A stretch of 64,000 nt of DNA, from positions 74,544-138,543 of the forward strand of contig JALOAI010000015.1 in the NCBI GenBank assembly GCA_023228945.1, written 5' to 3'. The stretch is from Pigmentiphaga sp. Its GTDB lineage: Bacteria; Pseudomonadota; Gammaproteobacteria; Burkholderiales; Burkholderiaceae_B. Numbering within the stretch: the first letter of the stretch is position 1; each line of letters begins with the position of its first letter. Positions 35,619 to 45,165 of this stretch are shown in pieces. The position numbers were made by a program, and so were the translations under genes. The notes under the pieces were generated by a model. The model saw only the letters and a program-made list of their open reading frames with translations, searched no databases and had not been told where the DNA came from.

Positions 35619-36416
35619 TCAGCGGCCGACGAACCGCGGCTCGCGTCGCTGTTGAAAGGCGGCCATGCCTTCGCGCAGGTCGGCGCTGTTGAACACCCGC
35701 CGCAACCGGCGGGTTTCGTGCTCGAACATGGTGTCGAACCCGCCACCGTCCAGCAGAATCCGCTTGGAACCCATGAACGCCTGGGTCGGCCCCTGCGCAA
35801 TCTCCAGAGCGAGAGCGGTGGCTTGCGCCATCAACTGCCCGGCCGGCAGCGCGCGATTGACCAGGCGCAACGACGCCGCCTCGCCGCCGGAGAGCAGCCG
35901 GCCGGTATAAATGAGCTCGCTGGCCAGACCGAAGCCCAGGCGGTTGAGCAGGATGTGGTGGGCGCCGCTATCCGGCACCATACCGAGCCGCCGAAAGGGA
36001 CTGCCCAGCAAGGCGTCATCGGTCACCAGCACGATGTCGCAGCACAACGCCAGACCAAAGCCGAAGCCCAGCGCGGGGCCGGCCACCGCGGCAATCGTGG
36101 GCACCGGCAGCTCGCGCAGCTCCCGCAGCACGGGCCCCACGATCTCGGTGAGCGTGATCACGGGATCGTCCACCGCGGAATTGATGGATGTCACGTCCCA
36201 GCCAGCGGAAAAAACCGTATCGGCGCCATGCAGCAGCACCGCGCGCGCGCCTTCGCCCACGGCCTGCGACAAGGCGTCGCGCAAGGCGTGGGCATTCTCG
36301 GCCCGAAAGCTGTTGCGCGGTTGCGGCAAGGCAAGCTGGATCACGGCGAGCGGCCCGTCGTGCCGGCGATGGATGCCGGCATTGGCATGGCCGGCGGGAG
36401 AAATCGGTTCCATCAT
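35619..36416 (-). CDS. Enoyl-CoA hydratase/isomerase-family protein
   Basis: A 265-aa crotonase-fold protein. The oxyanion segment VAGPALGFGFGLALCCDIVL and the second signature SPFRRLGMVPDSGAHHIL are clear, but both glutamates used by classical enoyl-CoA hydratases are missing (Gly and Phe in their places). The FxxLGxxPDSG form is typical of PaaG/enoyl-CoA isomerase-like members, so isomerisation rather than hydration is likely. AGGAGTCA precedes the ATG. It is in one operon with an acyl-CoA dehydrogenase, thiolase and FadB. Confidence 0.88.
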   Translation of the reverse strand: MMEPISPAGHANAGIHRRHDGPLAVIQLALPQPRNSFRAENAHALRDALSQAVGEGARAVLLHGADTVFSAGWDVTSINSAVDDPVITLTEIVGPVLRELRELPVPTIAAVAGPALGFGFGLALCCDIVLVTDDALLGSPFRRLGMVPDSGAHHILLNRLGFGLASELIYTGRLLSGGEAASLRLVNRALPAGQLMAQATALALEIAQGPTQAFMGSKRILLDGGGFDTMFEHETRRLRRVFNSADLREGMAAFQQRREPRFVGR

Positions 36417-36440
36417 TGACTCCTGGTGGCTGGCGGCGGC

Positions 36441-37577
36441 TCATAGATTGCGCGCGATCAGTTCCTTCATGATCTCGTTGGTACCGCCGTAGATTCGTTG
36501 CGCCCGTGCGTCGACATAGGCTCGCGCGATGGCGGTCTCGGCCATGAAGCCGTACCCGCCGTGCAGTTGCACGCAGGCGTCGACGACCTTGCCCTGCAGA
36601 TCGGTGCACCAGTACTTGGCCATCGCCGCCGCCTCGGCATCGAGGCGGTCCGCCACCAGATCACAGAGGCATTGGTCGACGAAGGTCCGGCCCAGCCGGA
36701 TCTCGGTTTTAAGCTCGGCCAGCAGGAAGCGCGTATGCTGAAAGTCGGCGATGGCCTGACCGAAGGCGCGCCGTTCGCGCACGTAGTCGAGCGTCATGCG
36801 ATAGGCGTCTTCGGCCGCCGCCACCGCCGAGACCGCGATCTGCAGGCGCTCCCAGGGCAGCTCCCGCATCAAGTAGCCGAACCCGGCACCGGGCTCGCCG
36901 AGGCAATGATCGGCCGGCACCGGCACATCTTCGAAAAAGAGCTCCCCGGTATCCTGCGACTGCAAGCCCATTTTCTTCAGCGGCTTGCCGCGCCGCACCC
37001 CTGGCAGAGTGGTGTCCACCACCAGCAGGCTGATGCCCCGGCCGCCCTCGCCCGCTTCGGTACGGGCCACCACGATCACCAGATCGCAGGTGCTGGCGTT
37101 GGAGATGAAGGTCTTGGCGCCGTTGAGCGTGTAATGGCCGTCGCGCAGCGTGGCCCGGGAGCGGATGGCCTTGACGTCCGAGCCGCCATCGGGCTCGGTC
37201 ATGGCCAGGGCGCCGATGGCGTTGCCACGCACCATGGCGGGCAGCCAGCGGGTCTTGAGCGCATCGCTGCCGTAGTGCAGAAAATAGTTGGTGACGATCT
37301 CCGAATGCATCGTGAGCGACAGGCCGAAGTTGCTGTAGGGCGCGGCCGCCTCGAGCACCACCACGGAGTACAAGAAATCCGCGCCGGGCCCGCCCAGCGC
37401 TTCGGGTACGGTGGGACACAACAAACCCAGATCGCCCGCTCGCTGGAAAACCCGGCGATCGAAACTGCCCTGCTCGGCCCAGCCCCGCAGCTTGGGGCCG
37501 ACCTCCTCCGCCAGGAAGCGCCTCACCGTCTCGCGAAACAACTCGTGCCCAGGGCCAAAAATCGTTCTCGTTGCCAT
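36441..37577 (-). CDS. Acyl-CoA dehydrogenase
   Basis: A 378-aa FAD-dependent acyl-CoA dehydrogenase. Signatures ALAMTEPDGGSDVKAIRS and YTLNGAKTFISNAS, the QLHGGYGFMAE FAD-binding stretch and the catalytic-region RIYGGTNEIMKELIARNL are all present. The standard arrangement suggests a short- or medium-chain dehydrogenase needing electron-transfer flavoprotein. First gene of the operon ending with the FadB-like gene. The start at 37577 is the ATG at MATRTIFGPGHEL. Confidence 0.92.
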   Translation of the reverse strand: MATRTIFGPGHELFRETVRRFLAEEVGPKLRGWAEQGSFDRRVFQRAGDLGLLCPTVPEALGGPGADFLYSVVVLEAAAPYSNFGLSLTMHSEIVTNYFLHYGSDALKTRWLPAMVRGNAIGALAMTEPDGGSDVKAIRSRATLRDGHYTLNGAKTFISNASTCDLVIVVARTEAGEGGRGISLLVVDTTLPGVRRGKPLKKMGLQSQDTGELFFEDVPVPADHCLGEPGAGFGYLMRELPWERLQIAVSAVAAAEDAYRMTLDYVRERRAFGQAIADFQHTRFLLAELKTEIRLGRTFVDQCLCDLVADRLDAEAAAMAKYWCTDLQGKVVDACVQLHGGYGFMAETAIARAYVDARAQRIYGGTNEIMKELIARNL

Positions 37578-37612
37578 GGCTGGCAGTATGCGGCCGCCCG
37601 CCCGCCCCGATA

Positions 37613-37628
37613 TCGTCTTAAGCGACGA
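37613..37628. promoter_or_regulatory. Inverted repeat TCGTC-N6-GACGA upstream of the acyl-CoA dehydrogenase operon
   Basis: Perfect 5-bp arms lie 36 bases upstream of the operon start in the 188-bp gap after the MalT-like regulator gene. It may be a regulator site; the arms are short, so chance is possible. A second small hairpin (CGGGAG/CTCCCG at 37714-37729) lies nearer the regulator's stop and could help end its transcription. Confidence 0.3.
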
Positions 37629-37765
37629 ATTACCGGCTCTCCCGCCTAGGACTATCCCCAATCGCCGGGGCGGCCGACACGATGATCGTGGGTGTGCCGG
37701 CCCCGCCTTGGCGCGGGAGGCCGCTCCCGGAGCATGGGCCCGCGCCGCGGGCCGAGGCGCCCCTC

Positions 37766-40651
37766 TCAGGCGATCAGGCCGGCGCGGCGAGCCACGGCGA
37801 TGGCTTCCATGCGGTTGCGGGTATCAAGCTTGACGTTGATATTGCGCAGATGAGTACGCACGGTGGTCTCGGCCACGAACAAGCGCTCGGCAATCGCCTC
37901 ATTGGAGAGACCTTCGGCCACCAGGCGCATCACCTGGATCTCTTTGCGCGTAAGCAGCTCGCTGGCCAGCGCCAAGGCCGGGGACGCAGCCCTGGCCGGG
38001 GTGTCCGCGCCGCGGGCGGCGGGCGGCCCATCCCCTTCCCGCCCCGCCGCGGCAGCGGCCGCGTCCCGCGGCGCATCGCCTGGCACTCGGTCGCGCAACA
38101 AGCGGTCGATGAACTGCAATGGCGCTTCGATCCCGGACTGGCCGGCTCCACCTTCGAGCAGGACCGAGGGCACGGCCCGCAGCTCGCGCAGCAGGTTCAA
38201 CAACAGCGGTCCCTCATCGAGAAAAGCACGGACATAGCCTTCGGCGCTGGCTTGCCGCACCGCCTTTGCCAAGACCCGCATGGACTTGTTGCGCTGATCG
38301 GTGCAACGCAGCGCCTGCGCCAACAGCAAGCGCAAGGTCAGGGCACGGCGTTCGCGTTGCGACCGCTCGGCCGCCTCGAGTTGCCGCCGGAGCGCGTCGA
38401 CCACATCGGCCGCATGTCCGCCGGCGATCGACCAGCGTGCCAGCCCCACCTCATGCGTCTCGACTTCATTGGCTTTCAGGGACAGATTCGACACTCTCTG
38501 CCACAACGCTCTATCGTGGCAGCGATCGAGTTCGGCGCGAGCCAGGTGCAGCCGGCCGTCGACCACCAGCATCCGCGCCCGTTCGAGACGGGCACAGGCA
38601 ACGACTCGCGCCAGCCCTTCGCGGTGGCCGATATGCTCGAGCTCGGTCAGCAGGGTCTGTGCACCATCGGCATCACCCTGATCAAGCGCGATACGCGCCA
38701 TCATGACATGGGCACAAATCAATTGGTCTGGAATCCCGACACGCCGGATGAGGGGAATATAGACCGCCAGCAAGCGCTCGGCCTGCTGGCATAAATCGGC
38801 CTCGTACAGGGCTTCGGCCAGCAACACGCCCACCATGGCGTTGCCGTTGGTGGCCCTGGCGGAATCGCTGGCCCCGGCGCTGGCCGCCAGGCGCAAACGG
38901 GCGATGGCGCGCTGCAAGCGGCCCTGCACCAGATCGACCGCGCCTTCGGCCGCCTCGGATAAAGCGAAGTTGAAGCTGCTGGCGTGCTCCGGCTGCCGGC
39001 GGCGGGCGGCGTCGGCCAGTCGCAAGGCCTCGTGGTAGCGTCCTGCGATCATCGACAGATTGGCGAGGACGACTTCCAGAAAACCACGGGCGAACAGGGC
39101 TTCCGGCGGCAGGATCTCGAGAAACGGCTCCGCCATGGCCATGGCATCTTCGTTGCGATCCGTCAGCACCATCATCAACGGTCTGAGCGCTAGGTACAAG
39201 GCCCGGCTGGAAGCATCGTCGCCGACCACCGCCTCGAGCGGCTCCACCAGCGGGGCTGCGGCGCGCGGCCCGCGCGCCAGGCATACCGACCACGCCCGGA
39301 CGACCTGCAACAGGGGATGCTCCTCGAGTTGCCCGGCCTCGAACAAAGGATCCAGCCAGCGGGCCAGCAGCCGCACCCGCCCTTGATCGAGCAGGTTCTG
39401 GGCATGCTCGCCCAACAGCGGCAGCACAAATTCGCGATCGCCGGCGGCCAGGCCGTGCTCGATGGCCGGTACCGGGCGTCCTTCGGCCAGGAACCAGCGT
39501 GCCGCGGCACGATGCAGCCCAGGCACCAGCGGGGCGTGCTGGCGCTGCAGCTGCGCGCGCAGAAACTCGGCAAACATGCCGTGATAACGGAACTCGCTGC
39601 GATCGGCCCGCAGCGGGATCAGAAACAAATGCGCCTGATCGAGGCTGCGCAGCATATCGGCGCTGTCTTGCCGGCCGCAGACGGCATCGCACAGTGCCGC
39701 GTCGAAGGTGCCCAGGATGCTGGAGCGCAACAGGAAACCGCGGACGTCATCGCTTTGGCGCGCCAGGACGTCTTCCATGAGGTAGTCCATGACGGCCGCG
39801 TTGGAACCCGAGAAGCTGGCGATAAAGCGGCCGGGCTCGGCCCGCCTTTCCAGGGTGACGGACGCAAGCCAGAGCGCGGCAACCCAGCCTTCCGTACTGC
39901 GATGCAGGCGACGGATGTCTTCCGGCTGCAGCGGCAGCCCACGGCGCTCGCGAAGATAATGATCTACCTCGGTCTCGGAAAACCGAAGTTGCTCGGGCTC
40001 GATCTCGAGCAATCGCCCGCGGGCCCGCAGCCGCCCCAGACCCAACTCGGGCGCGCCGCGCGAACCCATGATGATTTGCGCGCCACGCGGCAATTGTTCG
40101 ATCAGCTCCTGGATCAGTCCCAGCACCACCGGCCCCTGGAGAACTTCGAAATCATCGAGGAACAGCGCGAATGGCGCGGGATGCGCGGCCACGGTATCGA
40201 TCAAGCCGAAGGCCAGTTCATCCACGCCATTGCGGCGGCCCGCGTCGAGCTCGCGCAAGCGTGGAATCTGCGGCGCGAGGGCGGCGACCAGGGCCGAGAG
40301 CAAACGCCCGACGTCGTTATCGGCGCGGTCGAGCGTCAGCCAGGCATGCGGCAATCCGGTTTCTTGGAATCGGCGCATCACCTGCAGCATGACGGTGGTT
40401 TTGCCGAAGCCGGCGGGCGCGCGCAACAGCACCAGTCGCGCCGCTCCGGCATTGAAAATGCGCTCGCAGACTTGCGGGCGCGGCAACTCGTAAGAACTGC
40501 CCAGCGGCGGCCGCAACTTGCCGGTGAAGGAAATCGCCCGGGGCCAGTGAATGACCTCGCCACTGTTGGTGTCGGCGGCCGCGGCCCGCGGCCCGGCGCC
40601 GGGCCGGTTGAAATCCTGGAACGAAGGAAATGGCTCGAGACGCCCGGACAT
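37766..40651 (-). CDS. MalT-like LuxR-family ATPase regulator (LAL type)
   Basis: A 961-aa regulator of the MalT/LAL class. An N-terminal STAND-type ATPase has Walker A APAGFGKTTV (residues 78-87) and the LFLDDFEVL Walker B region. The centre holds helical TPR-like repeats, and the C-terminus is a LuxR helix-turn-helix (TRKEIQVMRLVAEGLSNEAI, then VAETTVRTHLRNINVKL). Such proteins oligomerise on inducer and ATP binding and activate transcription. GAGGAGGATAAGGGT precedes the ATG, 13 bases after the thiolase stop, so it is probably read with the upstream importer genes and may control them or the next operon. Confidence 0.92.
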   Translation of the reverse strand: MSGRLEPFPSFQDFNRPGAGPRAAAADTNSGEVIHWPRAISFTGKLRPPLGSSYELPRPQVCERIFNAGAARLVLLRAPAGFGKTTVMLQVMRRFQETGLPHAWLTLDRADNDVGRLLSALVAALAPQIPRLRELDAGRRNGVDELAFGLIDTVAAHPAPFALFLDDFEVLQGPVVLGLIQELIEQLPRGAQIIMGSRGAPELGLGRLRARGRLLEIEPEQLRFSETEVDHYLRERRGLPLQPEDIRRLHRSTEGWVAALWLASVTLERRAEPGRFIASFSGSNAAVMDYLMEDVLARQSDDVRGFLLRSSILGTFDAALCDAVCGRQDSADMLRSLDQAHLFLIPLRADRSEFRYHGMFAEFLRAQLQRQHAPLVPGLHRAAARWFLAEGRPVPAIEHGLAAGDREFVLPLLGEHAQNLLDQGRVRLLARWLDPLFEAGQLEEHPLLQVVRAWSVCLARGPRAAAPLVEPLEAVVGDDASSRALYLALRPLMMVLTDRNEDAMAMAEPFLEILPPEALFARGFLEVVLANLSMIAGRYHEALRLADAARRRQPEHASSFNFALSEAAEGAVDLVQGRLQRAIARLRLAASAGASDSARATNGNAMVGVLLAEALYEADLCQQAERLLAVYIPLIRRVGIPDQLICAHVMMARIALDQGDADGAQTLLTELEHIGHREGLARVVACARLERARMLVVDGRLHLARAELDRCHDRALWQRVSNLSLKANEVETHEVGLARWSIAGGHAADVVDALRRQLEAAERSQRERRALTLRLLLAQALRCTDQRNKSMRVLAKAVRQASAEGYVRAFLDEGPLLLNLLRELRAVPSVLLEGGAGQSGIEAPLQFIDRLLRDRVPGDAPRDAAAAAAGREGDGPPAARGADTPARAASPALALASELLTRKEIQVMRLVAEGLSNEAIAERLFVAETTVRTHLRNINVKLDTRNRMEAIAVARRAGLIA

Positions 40652-40664
40652 ACCCTTATCCTCC

Positions 40665-41870
40665 TCAACTTCGTTCGTATAAGGTCACCACGCAGGCGCC
40701 CCCCAGCCCGAGGTTGTGTTGCAAGGCAAGCCGCGCGCCATCCACCTGGCGGACTCCGGCCTGGCCGCGCAACTGCCACACCAGCTCGGCGCATTGCGCC
40801 AGGCCGGTGGCTCCCAGGGGATGCCCCTTCGACAAAAGCCCCCCGGAAGGATTGACGACCACTTGGCCGCCATAGGTATTCTCGGCATTGACCACGAACG
40901 CTTCGCCCTGGCCTTCGGAACACAAGCCCAGGGCCTCGTAGGTGATGAGCTCGTTGACGGTGAAGCAATCGTGCAGCTCGACCACCGTGACATCGCCGGG
41001 GCCGATGCCGGTGGCCTCATAGACCTGACGCGCCGCGCGCCGCGTCATATCGTAGCCTACCAGCTTGCGCATGTCGCGTTCGTCGAAACTGCTGTTGCCG
41101 TCGGTGCTCATGGCCTGGGCGGCGATCCGCACCGTGGTGTCGAGCCCGTGATGGCGGGCGAACTCTGCCGAGCACAGCACCGCCGCCGCCGCGCCGCAGG
41201 TTGGCGGGCAGCATTGCAGGCGTGTCAGCGGATCGAACACCATCGGCGACGCCATCACGTCTTCGAGCGAAACGGGTTCGCGGAACAGGGCCCGGGGATT
41301 CTGCGCCGCATGGGCGCGCGCCTTCACGGCGATCCGGGCAAAGGTATCGGGACGGGTGCCATACAACTGCATGTGCAGGCGGCCGGCGCCGCCGAACAAC
41401 TGCGCCGCGATCGGCGACTGCGGCTCCCGTCCCTGGATGTCGTCCAGCGCGTCGAAGAGCCGCTGCGCGGGGTCGGGCCTGTCGGCCCAATGGGAGCCGA
41501 CCGCTCCGCGCCCCATTTGTTCGAAGCCCGTCACCAATGCGCATTCGATGGCGCCGCTGGCGACGGCCTGCCTGGCCAGAAAAAGCGCCGTCGAGCCCGA
41601 AGCGCAATTATTGCTGACATTGAACACGGGTATGGCGGTAAGCCCCAGGCGATACGCCACCGCCTGGCCGCTGCAGGAGTCGCCATACACGTAACCAGCG
41701 TATACCTGGTCGACCCAGAGGTAGTCGACGCGTGCATCTTCGAGGGCGGCACGCGCCGCTCGCGCGCCCATGACATCGTAGGACTCGCTTGCCCCCGGCT
41801 TGACGAAAGGCGTCATCCCGACTCCCGCCACATACACCGGACGCATCCCCGCCGCAGTCGTTCCGCTCAT
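40665..41870 (-). CDS. Thiolase-superfamily protein (SCP-x/lipid-transfer type)
   Basis: A 401-aa thiolase-fold protein. The acyl-Cys region is VSNNCASGSTALFLA, the histidine lies in VELHDCFTVNELI and KGHPLGATGLAQC is intact, with a late HNLGLGGACVVTLY cysteine segment. This arrangement is that of SCP-x thiolases and steroid or branched-chain acyl-CoA lyases rather than FadA. The start at 41870 follows GGGAGAGCGGTACG. It is in the operon with long-chain CoA ligase and Liv-type transporter. Confidence 0.9.
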   Translation of the reverse strand: MSGTTAAGMRPVYVAGVGMTPFVKPGASESYDVMGARAARAALEDARVDYLWVDQVYAGYVYGDSCSGQAVAYRLGLTAIPVFNVSNNCASGSTALFLARQAVASGAIECALVTGFEQMGRGAVGSHWADRPDPAQRLFDALDDIQGREPQSPIAAQLFGGAGRLHMQLYGTRPDTFARIAVKARAHAAQNPRALFREPVSLEDVMASPMVFDPLTRLQCCPPTCGAAAAVLCSAEFARHHGLDTTVRIAAQAMSTDGNSSFDERDMRKLVGYDMTRRAARQVYEATGIGPGDVTVVELHDCFTVNELITYEALGLCSEGQGEAFVVNAENTYGGQVVVNPSGGLLSKGHPLGATGLAQCAELVWQLRGQAGVRQVDGARLALQHNLGLGGACVVTLYERS

Positions 41871-42013
41871 CGTACCGCTCTCCCTTCCCATGTGAAGAGC
41901 CCCGGCCTTCCGGCCGAAGGTCTGCGCCACGCCGCGGCGGGCGCCGTCGGCGCCACCGCATCATGGCCGCGCTTGGCCCCATCGTGAATAACCGGGGCTG
42001 CGCCGAGGCACGG

Positions 42014-43201
42014 TCAGGGGCGGTCTCGGCTTGTCTCGTCGTAATCGAGAACCACCTCCCAACGCCCATCGCGAATCTGCGACAGGCGGGCGGCGTTCGA
42101 GCCCAGGTGGTTATCCGCGCTGAAGGCGAGGGCCGGCATGCCGAAGGCGTCGGCGGGGGTGTGCATCGCTTCGATGACACTGCCCAGCTTGTCGGCGTCG
42201 ACATCGCGCCCCGCCTGTTCCAACGCCCGCACCAGGCGATCGAGAATGACGTAGCCGAACACGGAGTACGTGGAAGGCGCCTCGTTGAAACGGCTGTTAT
42301 AGCCCTCGAGCCATGGCTTGACGGAGTCGGGCGCGGTATCCGGATAGGGATGCTGCACGGTCATGGTGGAATAAAAGCCCTCCACCCCTTCACCGCCGAG
42401 CTTGTGGATCAGATCGGTATAGGTACCGAAAGCACCCAGGAATGTCGGGTTGAAGTCGACGCGTCGCGCTTCGTTGAGCGTGCCGACCGTCTCGCGAATG
42501 AGAGTGCCGGTGACCACGAAGTCGCAGCCGGCCGCTTTCATCCGCGCCACCTGCGACGAAAAATCGGTGGCGCCGCGCTTGAAGCTGGTTTTCTCGCGCA
42601 GTTCCTCGCCGATGCTCTTGAGCCCCGCCTCGGTGCCTCGCAGGATCTCGAGGCCGTATTCGTCGTCCTGATAAATAATGCAAGGCGTGGTGGCGTTTTT
42701 TTCCTGGTACAGGCGCGCGGCGGTGGGCGCGATCTGATCGTAGTAGGACGACAGAAACGAGAACTTGAGCTTGTGCACCGGTTCATACATATCGCGCGAC
42801 AGCGCGGCCGGGAAGAAGCTCATGACGTTCTTCGACATCATCACGGGCATGGCGGCGTTGTTCACCGCCGTGCCAAGCGAGCCCGCCATGACGAAGATCT
42901 TGTCCTGGTTCACCAGCTTTTGCGCGCCAAGCACGGCCCGGCGGGGGTCGTAGCCGGTATCCTCCACCAGCAATTTCAATTGGCGGCCGTGCACTCCGCC
43001 GGCTTCGTTGGCTTCGGCCACGCGCATGAGCATGCCGTTTCGCAGATCCTTGCCGTAGCCAGCCAGCGGCCCGGATAGATCCTGCAAGGTGCCGATGAGG
43101 ATTTCCTGGTCGGTAACGCCTTGGGGCTGCGCCATGGCGCTTCCCGCTCCCGCGAGCACCGAAACGACGGCCAAATGGCAAAGGGTACGCATGATGGTCA
43201 T
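42014..43201 (-). CDS. Branched-chain-type ABC transporter substrate-binding protein
   Basis: A 395-aa periplasmic binding protein of the Peripla_BP_6 family. The signal peptide MRTLCHLAVVSVLAGAGSAMA is followed by EILIGTLQDLSGPLAGYGKDLRNGM, the usual ligand loop. Cys/Tyr-rich hinge segments (PCIIYQDDEYGLEIL) match HAAT receptors such as those for aromatic or branched acids. Two ATGs (43201, 43192) are possible; GGAGAC favours the first. It works with the livHMGF genes of the same operon. Confidence 0.92.
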   Translation of the reverse strand: MTIMRTLCHLAVVSVLAGAGSAMAQPQGVTDQEILIGTLQDLSGPLAGYGKDLRNGMLMRVAEANEAGGVHGRQLKLLVEDTGYDPRRAVLGAQKLVNQDKIFVMAGSLGTAVNNAAMPVMMSKNVMSFFPAALSRDMYEPVHKLKFSFLSSYYDQIAPTAARLYQEKNATTPCIIYQDDEYGLEILRGTEAGLKSIGEELREKTSFKRGATDFSSQVARMKAAGCDFVVTGTLIRETVGTLNEARRVDFNPTFLGAFGTYTDLIHKLGGEGVEGFYSTMTVQHPYPDTAPDSVKPWLEGYNSRFNEAPSTYSVFGYVILDRLVRALEQAGRDVDADKLGSVIEAMHTPADAFGMPALAFSADNHLGSNAARLSQIRDGRWEVVLDYDETSRDRP

Positions 43202-43235
43202 GATGATGTCTCCATGAGTATGGTCGGACAGGCTG

Positions 43236-45155
43236 CTACGCTTGAAGGCTTTTGTCCGCCTGAACGACAGCGGCGGTCTCCCGGTACGCCGGGGCCGAAG
43301 GTGGGTACATGGCGTCTATCCGTGCCGCGTACTTCTTCTGCACGAAGCTACGCTTGAGTTTCATGGTTGGAGTCAGCTCTTCGTCCTCGGCCGACAGCTG
43401 GGTGTCCAGAAGAAAGAACTTCTTGATTTGTTCGACGCGCGCAAACTTGCGATTGACCTGGTCGATCTCCCGCTGGATCAGGGCCTGGATCTCGGCCGAC
43501 CGGGTAAGGCTGGCATAGTTCGAGAATGGCACATGGTGGTCCTGGGCGTACTTCTCGACCGTTTCCTGCTCGATCATGATGATGGCCGTGAGGTAGGGGC
43601 GGCCATCGCCGATAATCACCGCATCGGTCACATAGGGTGAGAACTTGAGCTCGTTCTCCCATTCGCTGGGCGTGATGTTCTTGCCGCCGGCGGTGATGAT
43701 GATGTCTTTCATGCGATCGGTGATGCGGAAGTAACCATCGTCGTCCATGGTGCCGACATCCCCCGTGCGCAACCAGCCGTCGGGGCCGATCGCTTCGGCG
43801 GTTTTATCCGGCTGGTTCAGGTATCCCAGGCACACGTTGAGGCCACGCACCAGCAGTTCTCCGGTGACCGCATCCACTCGCACCTCGTTGTAGGGAGCCG
43901 CCCGTCCTATCGTGCCGAGCCGGATGCCGCCGGCCGGCATGGCCGTGGCAATCCCGCCGGTTTCCGTCTGGCCCCAGACTTCGAGCATGGGGAGGCCCAG
44001 GGCCAGGTACCAGCGCACCAGGTCGGGGGCGATTGGCGCGGCACCGGTGATCAAATACCGGCAACGATGCACGCCAATGAATCGCCGCACGTGATCGAGG
44101 GCGGCCACCCCCGCCACCCAGTAGCGCAGCTTGAGCCAGGGGCCGACCGGTCGGCCGTCGAGTACCTGCTGGACGACCTCATGGCCGACGCCGATCGCCC
44201 AGCGATACAGCGCCCGCTGCACCGCTCCCGCCTCATTGACCGCAATGGTGACCGCTGAATAGAACTTCTCCCAGAGGCGAGGTACGCCACCGAGCACGGT
44301 GGGCGCAATCTCCCGCACATTCTCCGGCACCGTGGCGGGATTCTCGACGAAGCTTAGGCGGGTCCCCGTGTAAAAAGAGGCGTAGAGCCCCACGACCCGC
44401 TCGGCCACGTGACAGAGCGGCAGGAAGCACATGCGCTCGTCGGTCGCCGACTGCGGCAGGATCCGGTTCTGGCCTTGCACAACCGCCATCAGCCCACGAT
44501 TGGCATGCATCACGCCCTTGGGCTTGCCGGTAGTGCCGGAGGTGTAGATCAGGATCGCCAGATCGTCCGCTCCGCGCAACTCCCGAACGGTTTCGAACTC
44601 TTCCGGGTGAGCCTCGTCGTAGGCACGGCCGAGTGCCTGCAATTCGTCCAGCGTGACGACCATCGGATCGCGAAACTCCGCCAAGCCCTTGGGATCGATC
44701 AGCACGAGGTGCCGCAAGCCCGGCAGGCGATCGCGGATCTCCAGCGCTTTGTCGAGCTGCTCTTCGTTTTCGACCACCAGCGCGACGCTTGCGGAGTCCG
44801 CACACAAATAGTGCACTTGCGCGGCCGCATCCGTGGGATAGATGCCGTTGGACACCCCGGCCGCGCTGAGAATGGCCAGGTCCATCCACACCCACTCGAC
44901 CCGCGTATTCGAGAGGATGGAAACGCACTCGCCCGGCTGGAGGCCGAGCGCCCTCAGGCCCATCGCCAGCATCCGCACGATGCCGCCGACGTCGCGCCAG
45001 CTCCACTCCCGCCACAGGCCAAGCGCCTTCTGCCTCATCATGAGGTTGTCGCCCCGCCGCGCCACGCCGGCCCAGAACATGCCGGCCACGGTATCGCTTT
45101 CGATAACCTGCCCCGGCTCGGGCCGCGGCATCCGGAGGTTCCAGAGTTGAGGCAT
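43236..45155 (-). CDS. Long-chain acyl-CoA synthetase
   Basis: A 639-aa ANL-family ligase of the long-chain FACS type. IYTSGTTGKPKGVMHANRG is the P-loop, WGQTETGG the conserved middle motif and YFRITDRMKDIIITAGGKNITPSEWEN the hinge with the FACS-type long insertion. The length over 600 residues and the TAGGKNI form set it apart from the two shorter ligases of the window. AAAGGAGACCGC precedes the ATG, ten bases after the LivF stop. It probably activates the substrate imported by the adjacent transporter. Confidence 0.92.
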   Translation of the reverse strand: MPQLWNLRMPRPEPGQVIESDTVAGMFWAGVARRGDNLMMRQKALGLWREWSWRDVGGIVRMLAMGLRALGLQPGECVSILSNTRVEWVWMDLAILSAAGVSNGIYPTDAAAQVHYLCADSASVALVVENEEQLDKALEIRDRLPGLRHLVLIDPKGLAEFRDPMVVTLDELQALGRAYDEAHPEEFETVRELRGADDLAILIYTSGTTGKPKGVMHANRGLMAVVQGQNRILPQSATDERMCFLPLCHVAERVVGLYASFYTGTRLSFVENPATVPENVREIAPTVLGGVPRLWEKFYSAVTIAVNEAGAVQRALYRWAIGVGHEVVQQVLDGRPVGPWLKLRYWVAGVAALDHVRRFIGVHRCRYLITGAAPIAPDLVRWYLALGLPMLEVWGQTETGGIATAMPAGGIRLGTIGRAAPYNEVRVDAVTGELLVRGLNVCLGYLNQPDKTAEAIGPDGWLRTGDVGTMDDDGYFRITDRMKDIIITAGGKNITPSEWENELKFSPYVTDAVIIGDGRPYLTAIIMIEQETVEKYAQDHHVPFSNYASLTRSAEIQALIQREIDQVNRKFARVEQIKKFFLLDTQLSAEDEELTPTMKLKRSFVQKKYAARIDAMYPPSAPAYRETAAVVQADKSLQA

Positions 45156-45165
45156 GCGGTCTCCT

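Noticed and set aside
39317..40855. A 512-codon plus-strand frame opposite the MalT-like regulator
   Set aside because: Shadow of the regulator; no start with a ribosome site and no domain.
43221..43230. TGGTCGGACA as a third copy of the GntR operator
   Set aside because: It is not a full palindrome, and its position between the receptor start and the ligase stop inside an operon does not fit a promoter.
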